Positions 27,001 to 33,474 of a stretch of 33,474 nt of DNA are shown here, piece after piece. The position numbers were made by a program, and so were the translations under genes. Under the pieces are notes generated by a model. The model worked only from the letters and a program-made list of their open reading frames with translations. It ran no database searches and was not told where the DNA came from. The first letter of the stretch is position 1. Each line of letters begins with the position of its first letter. The stretch comes from an uncultured Prevotellaceae bacterium (GTDB lineage: Bacteria > Bacteroidota > Bacteroidia > Bacteroidales > Bacteroidaceae): the NCBI GenBank assembly GCA_946415645.1, contig CAMKTJ010000027.1:1-33474 (forward strand), written 5' to 3'.

Positions 27001-28007
27001 TCCTTTATCATAGCATAAATCTCGTCAATGGACGGCATTTCCCATCCTTCAGGCATAGCCAGACGACCACCGTTAACGGTATAGTATGCCTTTCCGTTCT
27101 TCTCAAACTCAGCGGCATCGTTGGGGTCGATGCTCTTCCAGATATTGGTGCTGCTGGTCTTGGTAAGGCCTGCCATCTTTACAGGCTTCAGGTCCTCCAG
27201 CATCCACAGCATGTCACCGATGCGTACGATAGGGTAGTTGTAGCCGTTGGCATCCTCGCAACGGAAGAAGTCGAATGTTACGGCATGTGAACTCTCAGGA
27301 CTGACGTGCATGATGGTCTTCATCTTTCCGCTTGTACCCTCAAAGCGCAGAATGTCGCCTGGGGTGAATGGCATCAGCACTACATCTGCCATTCCCTTGG
27401 ACCTTTTCTGTGCGGGAGCCCTGAAAACATTCTTCACGGACAGATTGCTCTCGCCCCACTGCTGAGCACCGCCCAGGGCAATGCCGCTGAAGGACTTGCT
27501 GCCGTTACAAATCCAGCGGGTACTGTTCTTAACGCCTTGTCCCTCGATATTCACAATGAAAATTCCCTTTCCCTGTGAGGGGATTCGGGCTGTATTCCGG
27601 CCCTTGGATGCATTCAGCGTGGCAGCATCCAGAAGCATACCGCTCGTATTGTAGATGCTGATGTGTACCGGGCCATCCTGCCTGGCGTCAAAGATAAGGG
27701 TTCCGTCGCCCAATGCCGGGTTGGGGGTGAGGATAGGTTCGGAAAGAACCTTAGCCTCCTCTACGTGCTCGATGGGAGTGATGGTCTCCTCGTCTGCAAG
27801 ACGCAGAATGTCCGTACCGCTAAGGGTGACGGGGGCAATCTCGGGATGCGAAAGATTGGTAACTGTCACTTTCTGGACGTCGGTACTTTCGCCTCTGCCT
27901 GAGAAAGTGAGATCGATGGGGAAGGATTCTCCCCACATGGTGGAGGTGCACAGGGTAATCAGCATTGCAGCCGTCAGCCTCCGACCTTTGAGTAAGTTGT
28001 GTTTCAT
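24078..28007 (-). CDS. Protein A: secreted FISUMP/FG-GAP protein with C-terminal beta-toxin-like segments
   Basis: 1309 residues. Signal peptide (1-26) is followed by a short beta domain and a region at about 88-170 (LTPNPALGDGTLIF, ISIYNTSGMLL, GKGIFIVNI) that resembles a T9SS type A sorting domain, here at the N-terminal side. A FISUMP (Fib_succ_major) domain spans about 245-440 (YPIVRIGDMLWMLEDLK, then FTLRGCRPAPS). FG-GAP/VCBS-like propeller repeats follow with calcium-loop motifs DQTGDGVEE near 655 and DVNGDGYED near 704. The last 290 residues hold two Ser/Thr-rich alternating beta regions (about 1021-1110 and 1206-1276). The protein ends in VTRP without a C-terminal sorting signal. Function unknown; regulation appears shared with protein B, and the AraC-type gene lies just upstream. 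Confidence 0.87.
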   Translation of the reverse strand: MKHNLLKGRRLTAAMLITLCTSTMWGESFPIDLTFSGRGESTDVQKVTVTNLSHPEIAPVTLSGTDILRLADEETITPIEHVEEAKVLSEPILTPNPALGDGTLIFDARQDGPVHISIYNTSGMLLDAATLNASKGRNTARIPSQGKGIFIVNIEGQGVKNSTRWICNGSKSFSGIALGGAQQWGESNLSVKNVFRAPAQKRSKGMADVVLMPFTPGDILRFEGTSGKMKTIMHVSPESSHAVTFDFFRCEDANGYNYPIVRIGDMLWMLEDLKPVKMAGLTKTSSTNIWKSIDPNDAAEFEKNGKAYYTVNGGRLAMPEGWEMPSIDEIYAMIKELQADTMQLGDFLKDRSFEDWPRPLIAGPDTIHLQLMPNGYINPDGELTNDEITGAWLTRNTMRHGRPVSYEISSLNTKFRPQVIHEDRCAFTLRGCRPAPSVYTEMLEQAFISSAEKSPQRRMPMQVVNTNGPLGTYYTYGSDRSSVFFDYSGIQLDGGYEKRSGILYKPNNKSAWIFSDKSMIKADVNGADVYRHLRKVTAQTNADGYENLVYATWSKPFRVFTDGSTTGRVADVAAVMGEGVVYLTVYGDSTKNHAILEGYESRPLLDAEGNEYLWKMPTFNNNKLSRRIFGQRSDLLADLRSEYFARAFNLKCIQDQTGDGVEEIVMNVANKIAIFDGVTLRCIRERVFVDEGSYIGTPNLRYDVADVNGDGYEDIVMVMNNNDIGSLRVYSKGYINEEPIVNKPLSSPTLFCDVKVGCMSNSDLPEIAILTRGLENNSNDLLTKNGYLYMYRLHYNNDLSLTEQIVLPKTSVDCFAANDETRNHVGNMDLVFGYFRGRNYTQDLIVGDGLWRWDETNAKPTFRFVALGSVKSASYSVAADAIAAVQASEADGKEILVFIWNMIVGKNDGCNHSLSEFWEVWVGNDGKTVNIRNSFNQDYFGWCNNGSTWSKDMKNPEETKWMYQNMRDGNELNSHPVLCKFADRVRPKRFRYVSHELTFSEPRIYAAIAAAPYYEGLSGSDRAETIWGKTTSTSDKSVKSDTWGGSVIGGYEHSFSVPFLGLSAGVEFTTKVTVSGSIATEHETTTSYGQTYAAGEDHVVVMHATPYDTYRYEILDSDDPDDIGTEFVLSMPRTRAFVGLKLADYVQLMASQKGVAKPQYHLTSTPGDPWSYPGNYDNAPMYVNDNYPFLKAKDLNGDFTNEMAGTGAYTSRSISLATSDARTTSVSVDVETELVATVNGVKAGVGFNYNHTNESTHTIGEEFTVEGSVPGLPSLNDMEHPQFRWNLVWYYVKDAGGVYPVVNYIVTRP

Positions 28008-28012
28008 AAAAG

Positions 28013-28026
28013 ATAATACCTATAAT
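28013..28026 (-). promoter_or_regulatory. Leader motif shared with protein B gene
   Basis: ATTATAGGTATTAT on the minus strand, 5 bp before the ATG of protein A; identical to 23860-23873. Confidence 0.7.
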
Positions 28027-28063
28027 GTATGTTTATCCGTTTGTGTGTTTGGTAAGTGCGGTG

Positions 28064-28094
28064 CAAAGTTATGAAAAATTTGATAAAGCGCAAA
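28064..28094 (-). promoter_or_regulatory. Promoter of the protein A gene
   Basis: TTTG (28094-28091), a 19-bp spacer and TAACTTTG (28071-28064) on the minus strand give a full Bacteroidetes promoter. The expected leader is about 50 nt. Confidence 0.8.
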
Positions 28095-28123
28095 GTTTGC
28101 TAAATTAAAAATCGGTAAACTTC

Positions 28124-28149
28124 TGTTACAAAACGTGCAAAATGTAACA
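28124..28149 (-). promoter_or_regulatory. Inverted-repeat operator upstream of protein A
   Basis: TGTTACA (28124-28130) and TGTAACA (28143-28149) flank a 12-bp centre starting AAACGTGCA. The element begins 53 bp upstream of the -7 box, against 42 bp for protein B, a difference of about one helical turn. Confidence 0.75.
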
Positions 28150-28155
28150 AGGAGG

Positions 28156-28221
28156 CCCTTTGCCGTTAGCGAAACGGCCTTTCTCTTTGAGAGAAACGGT
28201 GTATCTCTGCCGGTGAAACGG
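28156..28221. repeat. Three direct repeats with 22-bp period (GAAACGG)
   Basis: GAAACGG begins at 28171, 28193 and 28215, exactly 22 bp apart, each preceded by a partly conserved CT-rich stretch. The array lies just upstream of the operator of protein A. Confidence 0.75.
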
Positions 28222-28253
28222 CGTGTTGCTCCCAGTATGTTGTTTTGTTACCT

Positions 28254-28320
28254 CGGGAGTCTGCACGTGTAAGCTCCCGACTCTGCACGTGTAGGCTCGG
28301 GGAGTCTGCAAATGTAATCC
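28254..28320. repeat. Three direct repeats with 22/23-bp period (CTGCACGTGTA)
   Basis: CTGCACGTGTA begins at 28261 and 28283, with the variant CTGCAAATGTA at 28306. The flanking CTCCC/GGGAG stretches can pair, so hairpins are possible. The array fills the space right after the AraC-type gene. Between this array and the GAAACGG array (28222-28253) I see no further feature, and no gene in 28008-28330. Confidence 0.75.
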
Positions 28321-28330
28321 CTATGGGGCT

Positions 28331-29437
28331 TTATCTGAAGTCGGTAGGTGACTGGCCGGTTAGTTTCTTGAAGACCCGGTAGAAACTGGTACGGTTGGCA
28401 AAACCTGTTGCAAGGGCCAGTGCATCGGTAGTGTGCTGCTGCAGATAACCCTCGTGGATAAGTTGCTTGGCTTCTTCGATGCGGAATCTGTTGACCCACG
28501 CCTTGAAGTTGATGCCCTCGCAGTTGTTAATGGCGGCAGAGACATTGCGGTAGGAGTCGCCTGCCTGAACGGATATGTCCTCGATGGTTAGGTCAGGCTT
28601 GGTAAACAGCTGTTTCTCTGTCATCAGTTCTGTCAGGCGCTGCATCAGTGCCGTAGATTGTACGTCGGCCAGTGAACTCTGCCCGCTGTCTACGATATTA
28701 TTATCGCCTGTATAATCGTTTACGGACATGGCGGCCTCAATCTGGTGGAAGGTGAAGGCGTAGTTGATGAAGCGGATGCCAAACGCGGCATAGTAACCTG
28801 CCAGTACCAGAGTGAAGAGGAGGCTGGTTATTACGGAAGGACATAGAGCGTAGATTAGGGCCAAAATTCCGATGGAAAGGGCAGTATAGAAAGAACGTCT
28901 TACCCAGCGGAGGCGTTCCCACTCGTCGCTGGAGAAATAATCTGCCATGCGGTGTTTGTACTCGCGGTAACGCCGGCGGAAGCTAAACACATAGCCCACC
29001 AGCTTGTAAGAATAATAGGCGATAAGCAGGATAAGGATGACGGAACTGCAACGGCTGTCGTAGAAATACACAACGAAGGCTGCTACAGATGGCAGAATCA
29101 CATAGATGAGCTGCCGGATGAGTCGTGACCACGAGAAGAACTGTACATCAATGAGGGTGGTCAGGGCAAAGGTGAACAGGAAGGCCTGCAGAATGCTGAT
29201 GGAGAGTATGATAATCTGCTGCAGGACGGGTTCCATGGCCAGTTGGATGGTCATGGCCTCGAAGATGAGGGTGGTGAAGAAGGCCAGATAGCCGCACCCC
29301 ATCATGCGGCGTGCCATGCGATAGCCGCGCAGACCTGCACCGTCGGGGACAAGGATGAAGAGGAAACAAAAGCCTAAGGCGAAAATCAACCCGGGCAGTA
29401 TGTAGTTGGTTAGTATGTCGTTCAGTAAAACTAACAT
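28331..29437 (-). CDS. Membrane-embedded AraC-family transcriptional regulator
   Basis: 368 residues. The first 230 or so contain about seven hydrophobic helices (roughly 12-32, 45-65, 73-97, 107-127, 130-152, 183-205, 207-227), so the protein sits in the inner membrane. After a linker comes an AraC-type double helix-turn-helix (about 275-368): LTIEDISVQAGDSYRNVSAAI is the first HTH and ALALATGFANRTSFYRVFKKLTG the second, with the usual family ending QSPTDFR. There is no kinase, receiver or periplasmic propeller domain, so it is not a hybrid two-component system. It precedes the two large secreted proteins on the same strand and is the obvious candidate to act on their shared operators. The signal sensed is unknown. 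Confidence 0.88.
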   Translation of the reverse strand: MLVLLNDILTNYILPGLIFALGFCFLFILVPDGAGLRGYRMARRMMGCGYLAFFTTLIFEAMTIQLAMEPVLQQIIILSISILQAFLFTFALTTLIDVQFFSWSRLIRQLIYVILPSVAAFVVYFYDSRCSSVILILLIAYYSYKLVGYVFSFRRRYREYKHRMADYFSSDEWERLRWVRRSFYTALSIGILALIYALCPSVITSLLFTLVLAGYYAAFGIRFINYAFTFHQIEAAMSVNDYTGDNNIVDSGQSSLADVQSTALMQRLTELMTEKQLFTKPDLTIEDISVQAGDSYRNVSAAINNCEGINFKAWVNRFRIEEAKQLIHEGYLQQHTTDALALATGFANRTSFYRVFKKLTGQSPTDFR

Positions 29438-29457
29438 TTTTCCTTGCTTACAGCCCG

Positions 29458-29465
29458 CAAAAATA
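29458..29465 (-). promoter_or_regulatory. Possible -7 box of the AraC-type gene
   Basis: TATTTTTG on the minus strand matches TAnnTTTG, about 20 bp before the ATG. No -33 box at the expected distance. Confidence 0.45.
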
Positions 29466-29508
29466 TAAGTTTTTTTGCAGATTGCCTCATATTCCGCAAA
29501 AAAGTATT

Positions 29509-29550
29509 AAAAAAAAGTCCCGCAGGAAGTCTTAAAACCTGCGGGACTTT
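29509..29550 (-). terminator. Terminator of the glutamine synthetase gene
   Basis: A 13-bp perfect stem (AAAGTCCCGCAGG at 29514 with CCTGCGGGACTTT ending at 29550) and an 11-base loop, followed on the minus strand by a run of T residues. Confidence 0.93.
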
Positions 29551-29572
29551 GTGTTTTCCAAGTGGTATGGTC

Positions 29573-31789
29573 TTATCGAATGAACAGTAACTCTCTGTAT
29601 TTAGGCAGGGGCCAGAGGGCATCGTCTACGATGAGCTCCAGCTTGTCTATCTGATAGCGGATGGTATCGAACATCGGAGCGATGGTATCGTGGTAAGCGA
29701 TAGCCTTCTCGTGCTCGTCCTCTATCTTGTTGGCAACCTTGCGGGCTGATACCAGTTCCTCAACCTGTGTCTCGATGGTAGCGGTACGCTGTGCAATCTC
29801 CTCGATGAGCTTCAGGTTGCGAGCGTTCAGTTCCTGGGCCTTGTCGGCAGGGAAGGCTGTTGTCATGCGCTCTACGTTGCGCAAGAGCTGGCTCTGGTAG
29901 TTGGTAGCCACGGGGATGATGTGGTTCATGGAGAGGTCGCCCAGAACGCGTGCCTCAATCTGAATCTTCTTGGTGTAGGTTTCCCACTTCACCTCGTTAC
30001 GGGCGGCAAGTTCCTTCTTTGTCATTACGCCCAGGCTCTCGAACATGTCGATGCTCTCCTTATCCAGATAGCGCTCGAAGATCTTGGGACAAGAAGTCTC
30101 GGTATCCAAACCACGCTTGGCAGCCTCGGCCTTCCACTCATCGCTATAACCGTTGCCGTCGAAGCGGATGGGCTTGCAGGTCTTGATATCCTCGCGCAAT
30201 ACATCGATGATGGCGTGGAACTTAGCTGTATGACCTGTACCGGCCAGTTTCTTCTCGAACTCGGGGATGCGGGCATCAACACGCTTCTTGAAGTCGACCA
30301 AAGCCTCGGCTACGGCGCTGTTCAGGGCAATCATAGCGCTGGCGCAGTTAGCCTCAGAACCTACAGCACGGAACTCGAAACGGTTACCGGTGAAGGCGAA
30401 GGGACTGGTGCGGTTACGGTCGGTATTATCGATGAGCAACTCGGGGATTTCAGGAATATCCATCTTCATGCCCTGCTTGCCACCCATAGCGAAGAGGTCG
30501 TCCTTGTCGGCCTTCTCGATGTGGTCCAGCAACTCGCTGAGCTGCTTGCCAAGGAATGAAGAGATGATGGCTGGGGGAGCCTCGTTAGCACCCAGACGGT
30601 GAGCATTGGTAGCACTCATGATAGAGGCCTTCAGCAGACCGTTGTGCTTGTAAACACCCATCAGGGTCTCTACAATGAAGGTAGCGAAGCGCAGGTTCTG
30701 CTCGGCAGTCTTGCCGGGAGCATGCAGCAATACGCCGTTGTCGGTGCTCAAAGACCAGTTGTTGTGTTTACCGGAACCGTTGATGCCAGCGAAGGGTTTC
30801 TCGTGCAGCAATACGCGGAAGCCGTGCTTGCGAGCCACCTTCTTCATTACAGACATCAAGAGCATATTGTGGTCAACGGCCAGGTTGGTCTCCTCGAAGA
30901 TGGGAGCCAGCTCGAACTGGTTGGGGGCAACCTCGTTGTGGCGAGTCTTGCAGGGGATACCCAGCTCCAAAGCCTCAATTTCCAATTCACGCATAAAGGC
31001 AGCCACACGCTCGGGGATAGCACCGAAGTAGTGGTCGTCCATCTGCTGGTTCTTGGCAGAATCGTGACCCATCAGGGTGCGACCTGTCAGCAGTAAGTCG
31101 GGACGGGCAGCATACAGGCCCTCATCAACCAGGAAGTACTCCTGCTCCCAACCCAGGTTGCTGACAACCTTCTTCACTTCGGGGTCGAAGTAGTGGCATA
31201 CATCAGTAGCAGCCACGTTGACAGCCTTCAGGGCACGCAACAGAGGAGCCTTGTAGTCGAGCGCCTCACCGCTATAACTGATAAATACGGTAGGGATAAT
31301 CAGGGTGTCGTCCATAATGAAGACGGGACTTGTGGGGTCCCATGCAGAATAACCGCGAGCCTCGAATGTGCTGCGGATACCGCCGCTGGGGAATGAGCTG
31401 GCATCAGGCTCCTGCTGAACCAGCAGCTTGCCACTGAATTCCTCGATCATGCCGCCCTTGCCGTCGTGCTCAATGAATGAGTCGTGCTTCTCGGCTGTTC
31501 CCTCTGTCAGAGGCTGGAACCAGTGTGTATAGTGTGTGACGCCATTTTCCTGAGCCCACTGCATCATACCGGCTGCAACAGCATCAGCTACTGCACGGTC
31601 AAGACGTGTGCCGTTCTCTATGACGTCAATCATCTTGTCATAGACACTCTTGGGTAAGTACTTGTACATCTTCTGGCGATTGAAAACCTTCAGACCAAAG
31701 TACTCGCTGGGTTTCTCACTTGGTGCTTTTACGTCGAGTGGCTTCTTCTTGAATGCCTCTCCTACGACCTGAAATCTTAATGCTTCCAT
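29573..31789 (-). CDS. glnN: Type III glutamine synthetase (GSIII)
   Basis: 738 residues, the normal length for GSIII, which is much longer than GSI. It makes glutamine from glutamate, ammonia and ATP in the cytoplasm. Visible features: the GSIII N-terminal region (FGLKVFNRQKMYKYLP), the GWEQEYFLVD strand of the active site, TRHNEVAPNQFELAP, a GINGSGKHNNWSL segment that carries substrate-binding residues, and NRTSPFAFTGNRFEFRAVGS. The C-terminal helical region with NHIIPVATNYQSQL is typical of this type. The enzyme has its own promoter and terminator. With the gltD gene 1.1 kb away it suggests the GS-GOGAT route of ammonia assimilation. Confidence 0.96.
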   Translation of the reverse strand: MEALRFQVVGEAFKKKPLDVKAPSEKPSEYFGLKVFNRQKMYKYLPKSVYDKMIDVIENGTRLDRAVADAVAAGMMQWAQENGVTHYTHWFQPLTEGTAEKHDSFIEHDGKGGMIEEFSGKLLVQQEPDASSFPSGGIRSTFEARGYSAWDPTSPVFIMDDTLIIPTVFISYSGEALDYKAPLLRALKAVNVAATDVCHYFDPEVKKVVSNLGWEQEYFLVDEGLYAARPDLLLTGRTLMGHDSAKNQQMDDHYFGAIPERVAAFMRELEIEALELGIPCKTRHNEVAPNQFELAPIFEETNLAVDHNMLLMSVMKKVARKHGFRVLLHEKPFAGINGSGKHNNWSLSTDNGVLLHAPGKTAEQNLRFATFIVETLMGVYKHNGLLKASIMSATNAHRLGANEAPPAIISSFLGKQLSELLDHIEKADKDDLFAMGGKQGMKMDIPEIPELLIDNTDRNRTSPFAFTGNRFEFRAVGSEANCASAMIALNSAVAEALVDFKKRVDARIPEFEKKLAGTGHTAKFHAIIDVLREDIKTCKPIRFDGNGYSDEWKAEAAKRGLDTETSCPKIFERYLDKESIDMFESLGVMTKKELAARNEVKWETYTKKIQIEARVLGDLSMNHIIPVATNYQSQLLRNVERMTTAFPADKAQELNARNLKLIEEIAQRTATIETQVEELVSARKVANKIEDEHEKAIAYHDTIAPMFDTIRYQIDKLELIVDDALWPLPKYRELLFIR

Positions 31790-31835
31790 AAACAGTTCTT
31801 TGTGTGTCTAGTGTGAAAAATCAATTAAACTGGTG

Positions 31836-31867
31836 CAAAGGTAGTACAAAAAGTAATTACGTGCAAG
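31836..31867 (-). promoter_or_regulatory. Promoter of glnN
   Basis: On the minus strand CTTG (31867-31864), a 20-bp spacer and TACCTTTG (31843-31836) fit the Bacteroidetes promoter. The stretch between this and the DUF6563-like gene is AT-rich and shows no further feature I can support. Confidence 0.65.
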
Positions 31868-32026
31868 TTTTCGGCAAACAAAATGCGTAAATATCTGCTA
31901 TTATATTGACATAAAGCAATAAATACACTACATCTTACTACAAATTGACACAAATTTTGTCATATTATAGAATAGTACGCAAAAAAAATATTTGCCTTGT
32001 CAATAACGCTGAATACTTATTTTTTA

Positions 32027-32034
32027 TAACTTTG
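32027..32034 (+). promoter_or_regulatory. -7 box of the DUF6563-like gene
   Basis: TAACTTTG matches TAnnTTTG, about 44 bp before the ATG. A clear -33 box is missing. Confidence 0.6.
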
Positions 32035-32077
32035 CAGTCGCATTGTTGAAAAAGAACACACATAAATATATAATGTA

Positions 32078-32815
32078 ATGGATAAACTTAGGAAACTGTT
32101 TAGCTTGTTATGCGCACTGATGGCACTCTCTGCCAGCGCTCAGTGCCGTTATTGCTTGAGTTACGAGGACTTAGAAGAAGGGCGTTGGGTATCTGTAGAT
32201 ACTATCTACTGCGAGCGAATTGGCAAACTGAAAAAGTTCTGGGCGGGAGGTAACGACTATTACATGACTGCTAGTGGCTACGATTTGAACCAAAAGGTAG
32301 TCAATGATGCCTTTGCCGTAATGCGAGGGGATACACTATACGTTAACTGCGTGAAATTAGATTGTCCGGGGGTATTCCATAATAAACCTGGCTACGTTGA
32401 GGCGAAATACATGGGTCGTCGCGGACTGTTGTTTGTAGCTCCAATTGTGACTGATACACCTTTTAAGAATTCTGCTACAGTTGCTGTGGCAGGAACGGCA
32501 GTCGGAATGACTGCTCTTGCTTTGACGGGAGTGGGGTTTTATATTGTTCCGCTTCATACCAATAACGCAAAATGGCCGGTATGCTATCTTATTTCCCGTA
32601 GCCACAAGGAAAATGAGGATTTTAGGCTACGCAGGATTGATGATCGTGTGATGTCGCTGTTGGTGTTTGACTGTGAGGGCATATCTGAGGAATACTACTC
32701 ACAGAAAAGGGAAGAGAAACGCCATTTGGCTAAACATATTGTTCCCATCTTAGAGAGGTCGGGTTTATTTGTTCCGGTACCAGAAGCATCGGAGGAAACC
32801 GAAGAGACAAATTAA
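32078..32815 (+). CDS. Secreted DUF6563-like protein of unknown function
   Basis: 245 residues with a signal peptide (1-21, ending SASAQ). The mature part begins with YCLSYEDLEEGRWVSVDTIYC, then a GGNDY motif and FAVMRGDTLYVNC, a pattern I recall from Bacteroidales proteins labelled DUF6563. A hydrophobic glycine/alanine-rich segment at about 130-155 (VAVAGTAVGMTALALTG) could be a membrane hairpin, followed by VCYLISRS and a charged C-terminal region. It has its own promoter and a terminator shared with the convergent gltD. The family name is from memory and function is unknown. Confidence 0.75.
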   Translation: MDKLRKLFSLLCALMALSASAQCRYCLSYEDLEEGRWVSVDTIYCERIGKLKKFWAGGNDYYMTASGYDLNQKVVNDAFAVMRGDTLYVNCVKLDCPGVFHNKPGYVEAKYMGRRGLLFVAPIVTDTPFKNSATVAVAGTAVGMTALALTGVGFYIVPLHTNNAKWPVCYLISRSHKENEDFRLRRIDDRVMSLLVFDCEGISEEYYSQKREEKRHLAKHIVPILERSGLFVPVPEASEETEETN

Positions 32816-32821
32816 AACAAT

Positions 32822-32847
32822 AAAACCGCAGTGTTTGCTGCGGTTTT
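32822..32847. terminator. Bidirectional terminator between DUF6563-like gene and gltD
   Basis: AAAACCGCAG and CTGCGGTTTT form a 10-bp stem with a 6-base loop; the A and T ends serve both strands. Confidence 0.92.
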
Positions 32848-32869
32848 ATTTGTTTATGTAGGGGGTGGG

Positions 32870-33474
32870 TTATTTCTTCAAGAATTGGTCTACCTTCTTA
32901 GCTGTCTGCTTGCCTGAGGCCATAGCACGAACTACGAGGCTGGCGCCATTGGCTGAGTCGCCACATACGAAGACGTTCTTGGGGTACTCAGGATGCTCTG
33001 GCTTGAGGAAGCCCATAGCCAGCAGAACGAGCTCGGCCTTGATGATTTCAGGCTTGCCCTTCTCTACCATGATGGGGCGACCACCCTCTGGGTTTGGCTT
33101 CCAGTCAATCTCCTGAACTTTTACGCCTGTCAGCTTGCCATCCTTACCCAGGAACTCCAGGGTGTTGATGTTCCAACGGCGTGTGCAACCCTCCTCGTGA
33201 CTTGAAGTGGTCTTGAGGGTGCGAGGCCAGTTGGGCCATGGGTTCTGTGGGTCTTCAGGACCTTCCACGGGCTTAGGCATAATCTCAATCTGAGTCACAC
33301 TCTTGCAACCCTGACGGTGGGCTGTACCAATACAGTCACTACCAGTATCACCACCACCAATCACAAGCACATCCTTGCCCTTGGCTGTTACGCGCTCATC
33401 TTTGCTGAACTCCATACCAGCCAGCACACGATTCTGCTGAGACAGCATCTCGAGGGCGAAGTGAACACCCTTCA
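32870..33474 (-). CDS. gltD: Glutamate synthase small subunit, C-terminal part (5' end outside window)
   Basis: About 200 residues are visible and the frame stays open to the right edge, where codons upstream of the internal ATG at 33448 encode KGVHFALE, matching family members; that ATG is therefore not the start. The fragment includes the second dinucleotide-binding motif VIGGGDTGSDCIG, the LAMGF segment and the C-terminal FAD motif VCGDSANGASLVVRAMASG. The beta subunit passes electrons from NAD(P)H to the large subunit, which makes two glutamates from glutamine and 2-oxoglutarate. Related iron-sulfur flavoprotein subunits share these motifs, but the length of the segment and the nearby glnN favour gltD. 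Confidence 0.92.
   Translation of the reverse strand, partial: KGVHFALEMLSQQNRVLAGMEFSKDERVTAKGKDVLVIGGGDTGSDCIGTAHRQGCKSVTQIEIMPKPVEGPEDPQNPWPNWPRTLKTTSSHEEGCTRRWNINTLEFLGKDGKLTGVKVQEIDWKPNPEGGRPIMVEKGKPEIIKAELVLLAMGFLKPEHPEYPKNVFVCGDSANGASLVVRAMASGKQTAKKVDQFLKK

Noticed and set aside
14387..28007. Rhs or contact-dependent polymorphic toxin pair with immunity gene
   Set aside because: No YD repeats, no C-terminal toxin domain after a conserved border, and no small immunity gene downstream of either protein.
28156..28320. The 22-bp repeats as a CRISPR array
   Set aside because: Units follow one another without unique spacers, the two sets have different sequences, and no cas gene is nearby.
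28331..29437. Hybrid two-component regulator
   Set aside because: There is no histidine kinase, receiver or Y_Y_Y/propeller domain; only membrane helices and an AraC HTH are seen.

Overview
The window looks like a chromosomal segment of a Prevotella-like member of the Bacteroidales. Evidence: Bacteroidetes-type promoters (TTTG, about 20 bp, TAnnTTTG) in front of many genes, no Shine-Dalgarno sequences, C-terminal type IX secretion (T9SS)-like tails, a type III glutamine synthetase, GH92/GH76 mannan-degrading enzymes, a FISUMP-domain protein and a DUF6563-like protein. Genus and species are inferred from style, not from a marker gene.

Layout. 1-4204: the 3' part of a secreted protein built of about 750-bp tandem repeats of MBG, YDG and Ig-like domains. 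4261-6622: a tRNA-Met (minus) divergent from ribF, then a PG_1098-like methyltransferase, separated by an unusual tract of about eighteen 7-bp units. 6732-12890: a plus-strand sugar locus with a Tat-exported Gfo/Idh/MocA oxidoreductase, a DUF1080 (3-keto-glycoside hydrolase type) protein, a GH92 exo-alpha-mannosidase and a GH76 endo-alpha-1,6-mannanase with a T9SS-like tail. 12880-13869: a convergent PfkB-family kinase. 13958-14286: two identical tRNA-Asn genes plus a scar or broken third copy with a 30-bp direct repeat, which resembles an att remnant.

14387-29437 is the most interesting region. A seven-helix membrane protein fused to an AraC-type DNA-binding domain lies upstream of two very large secreted multidomain proteins on the same strand, of 1309 aa (protein A) and 3154 aa (protein B). 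A and B have separate promoters and are separated by a terminator, yet both carry the same 26-bp inverted-repeat element (24/26 identical) upstream and the same 14-bp leader motif next to the start codon. Both also contain Ser/Thr-rich alternating beta segments that resemble aerolysin/ETX-MTX2-type membrane-inserting regions. I propose a dedicated two-protein surface regulon, possibly membrane-acting. The co-regulation signal is seen directly; the pore-forming idea is inference.

29573-33474: type III glutamine synthetase, a DUF6563-like secreted protein, and the 3' end of the glutamate synthase small subunit (gltD), which together suggest a nitrogen-assimilation neighbourhood.

A second theme is short repeats with 7- or 8-bp units at or just after gene ends: in the tail of the first gene, over the ribF stop codon, after the oxidoreductase, and in the T9SS-like tail of protein B. 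Because 7 and 8 are not multiples of 3, copy-number change within coding sequence would shift the frame.
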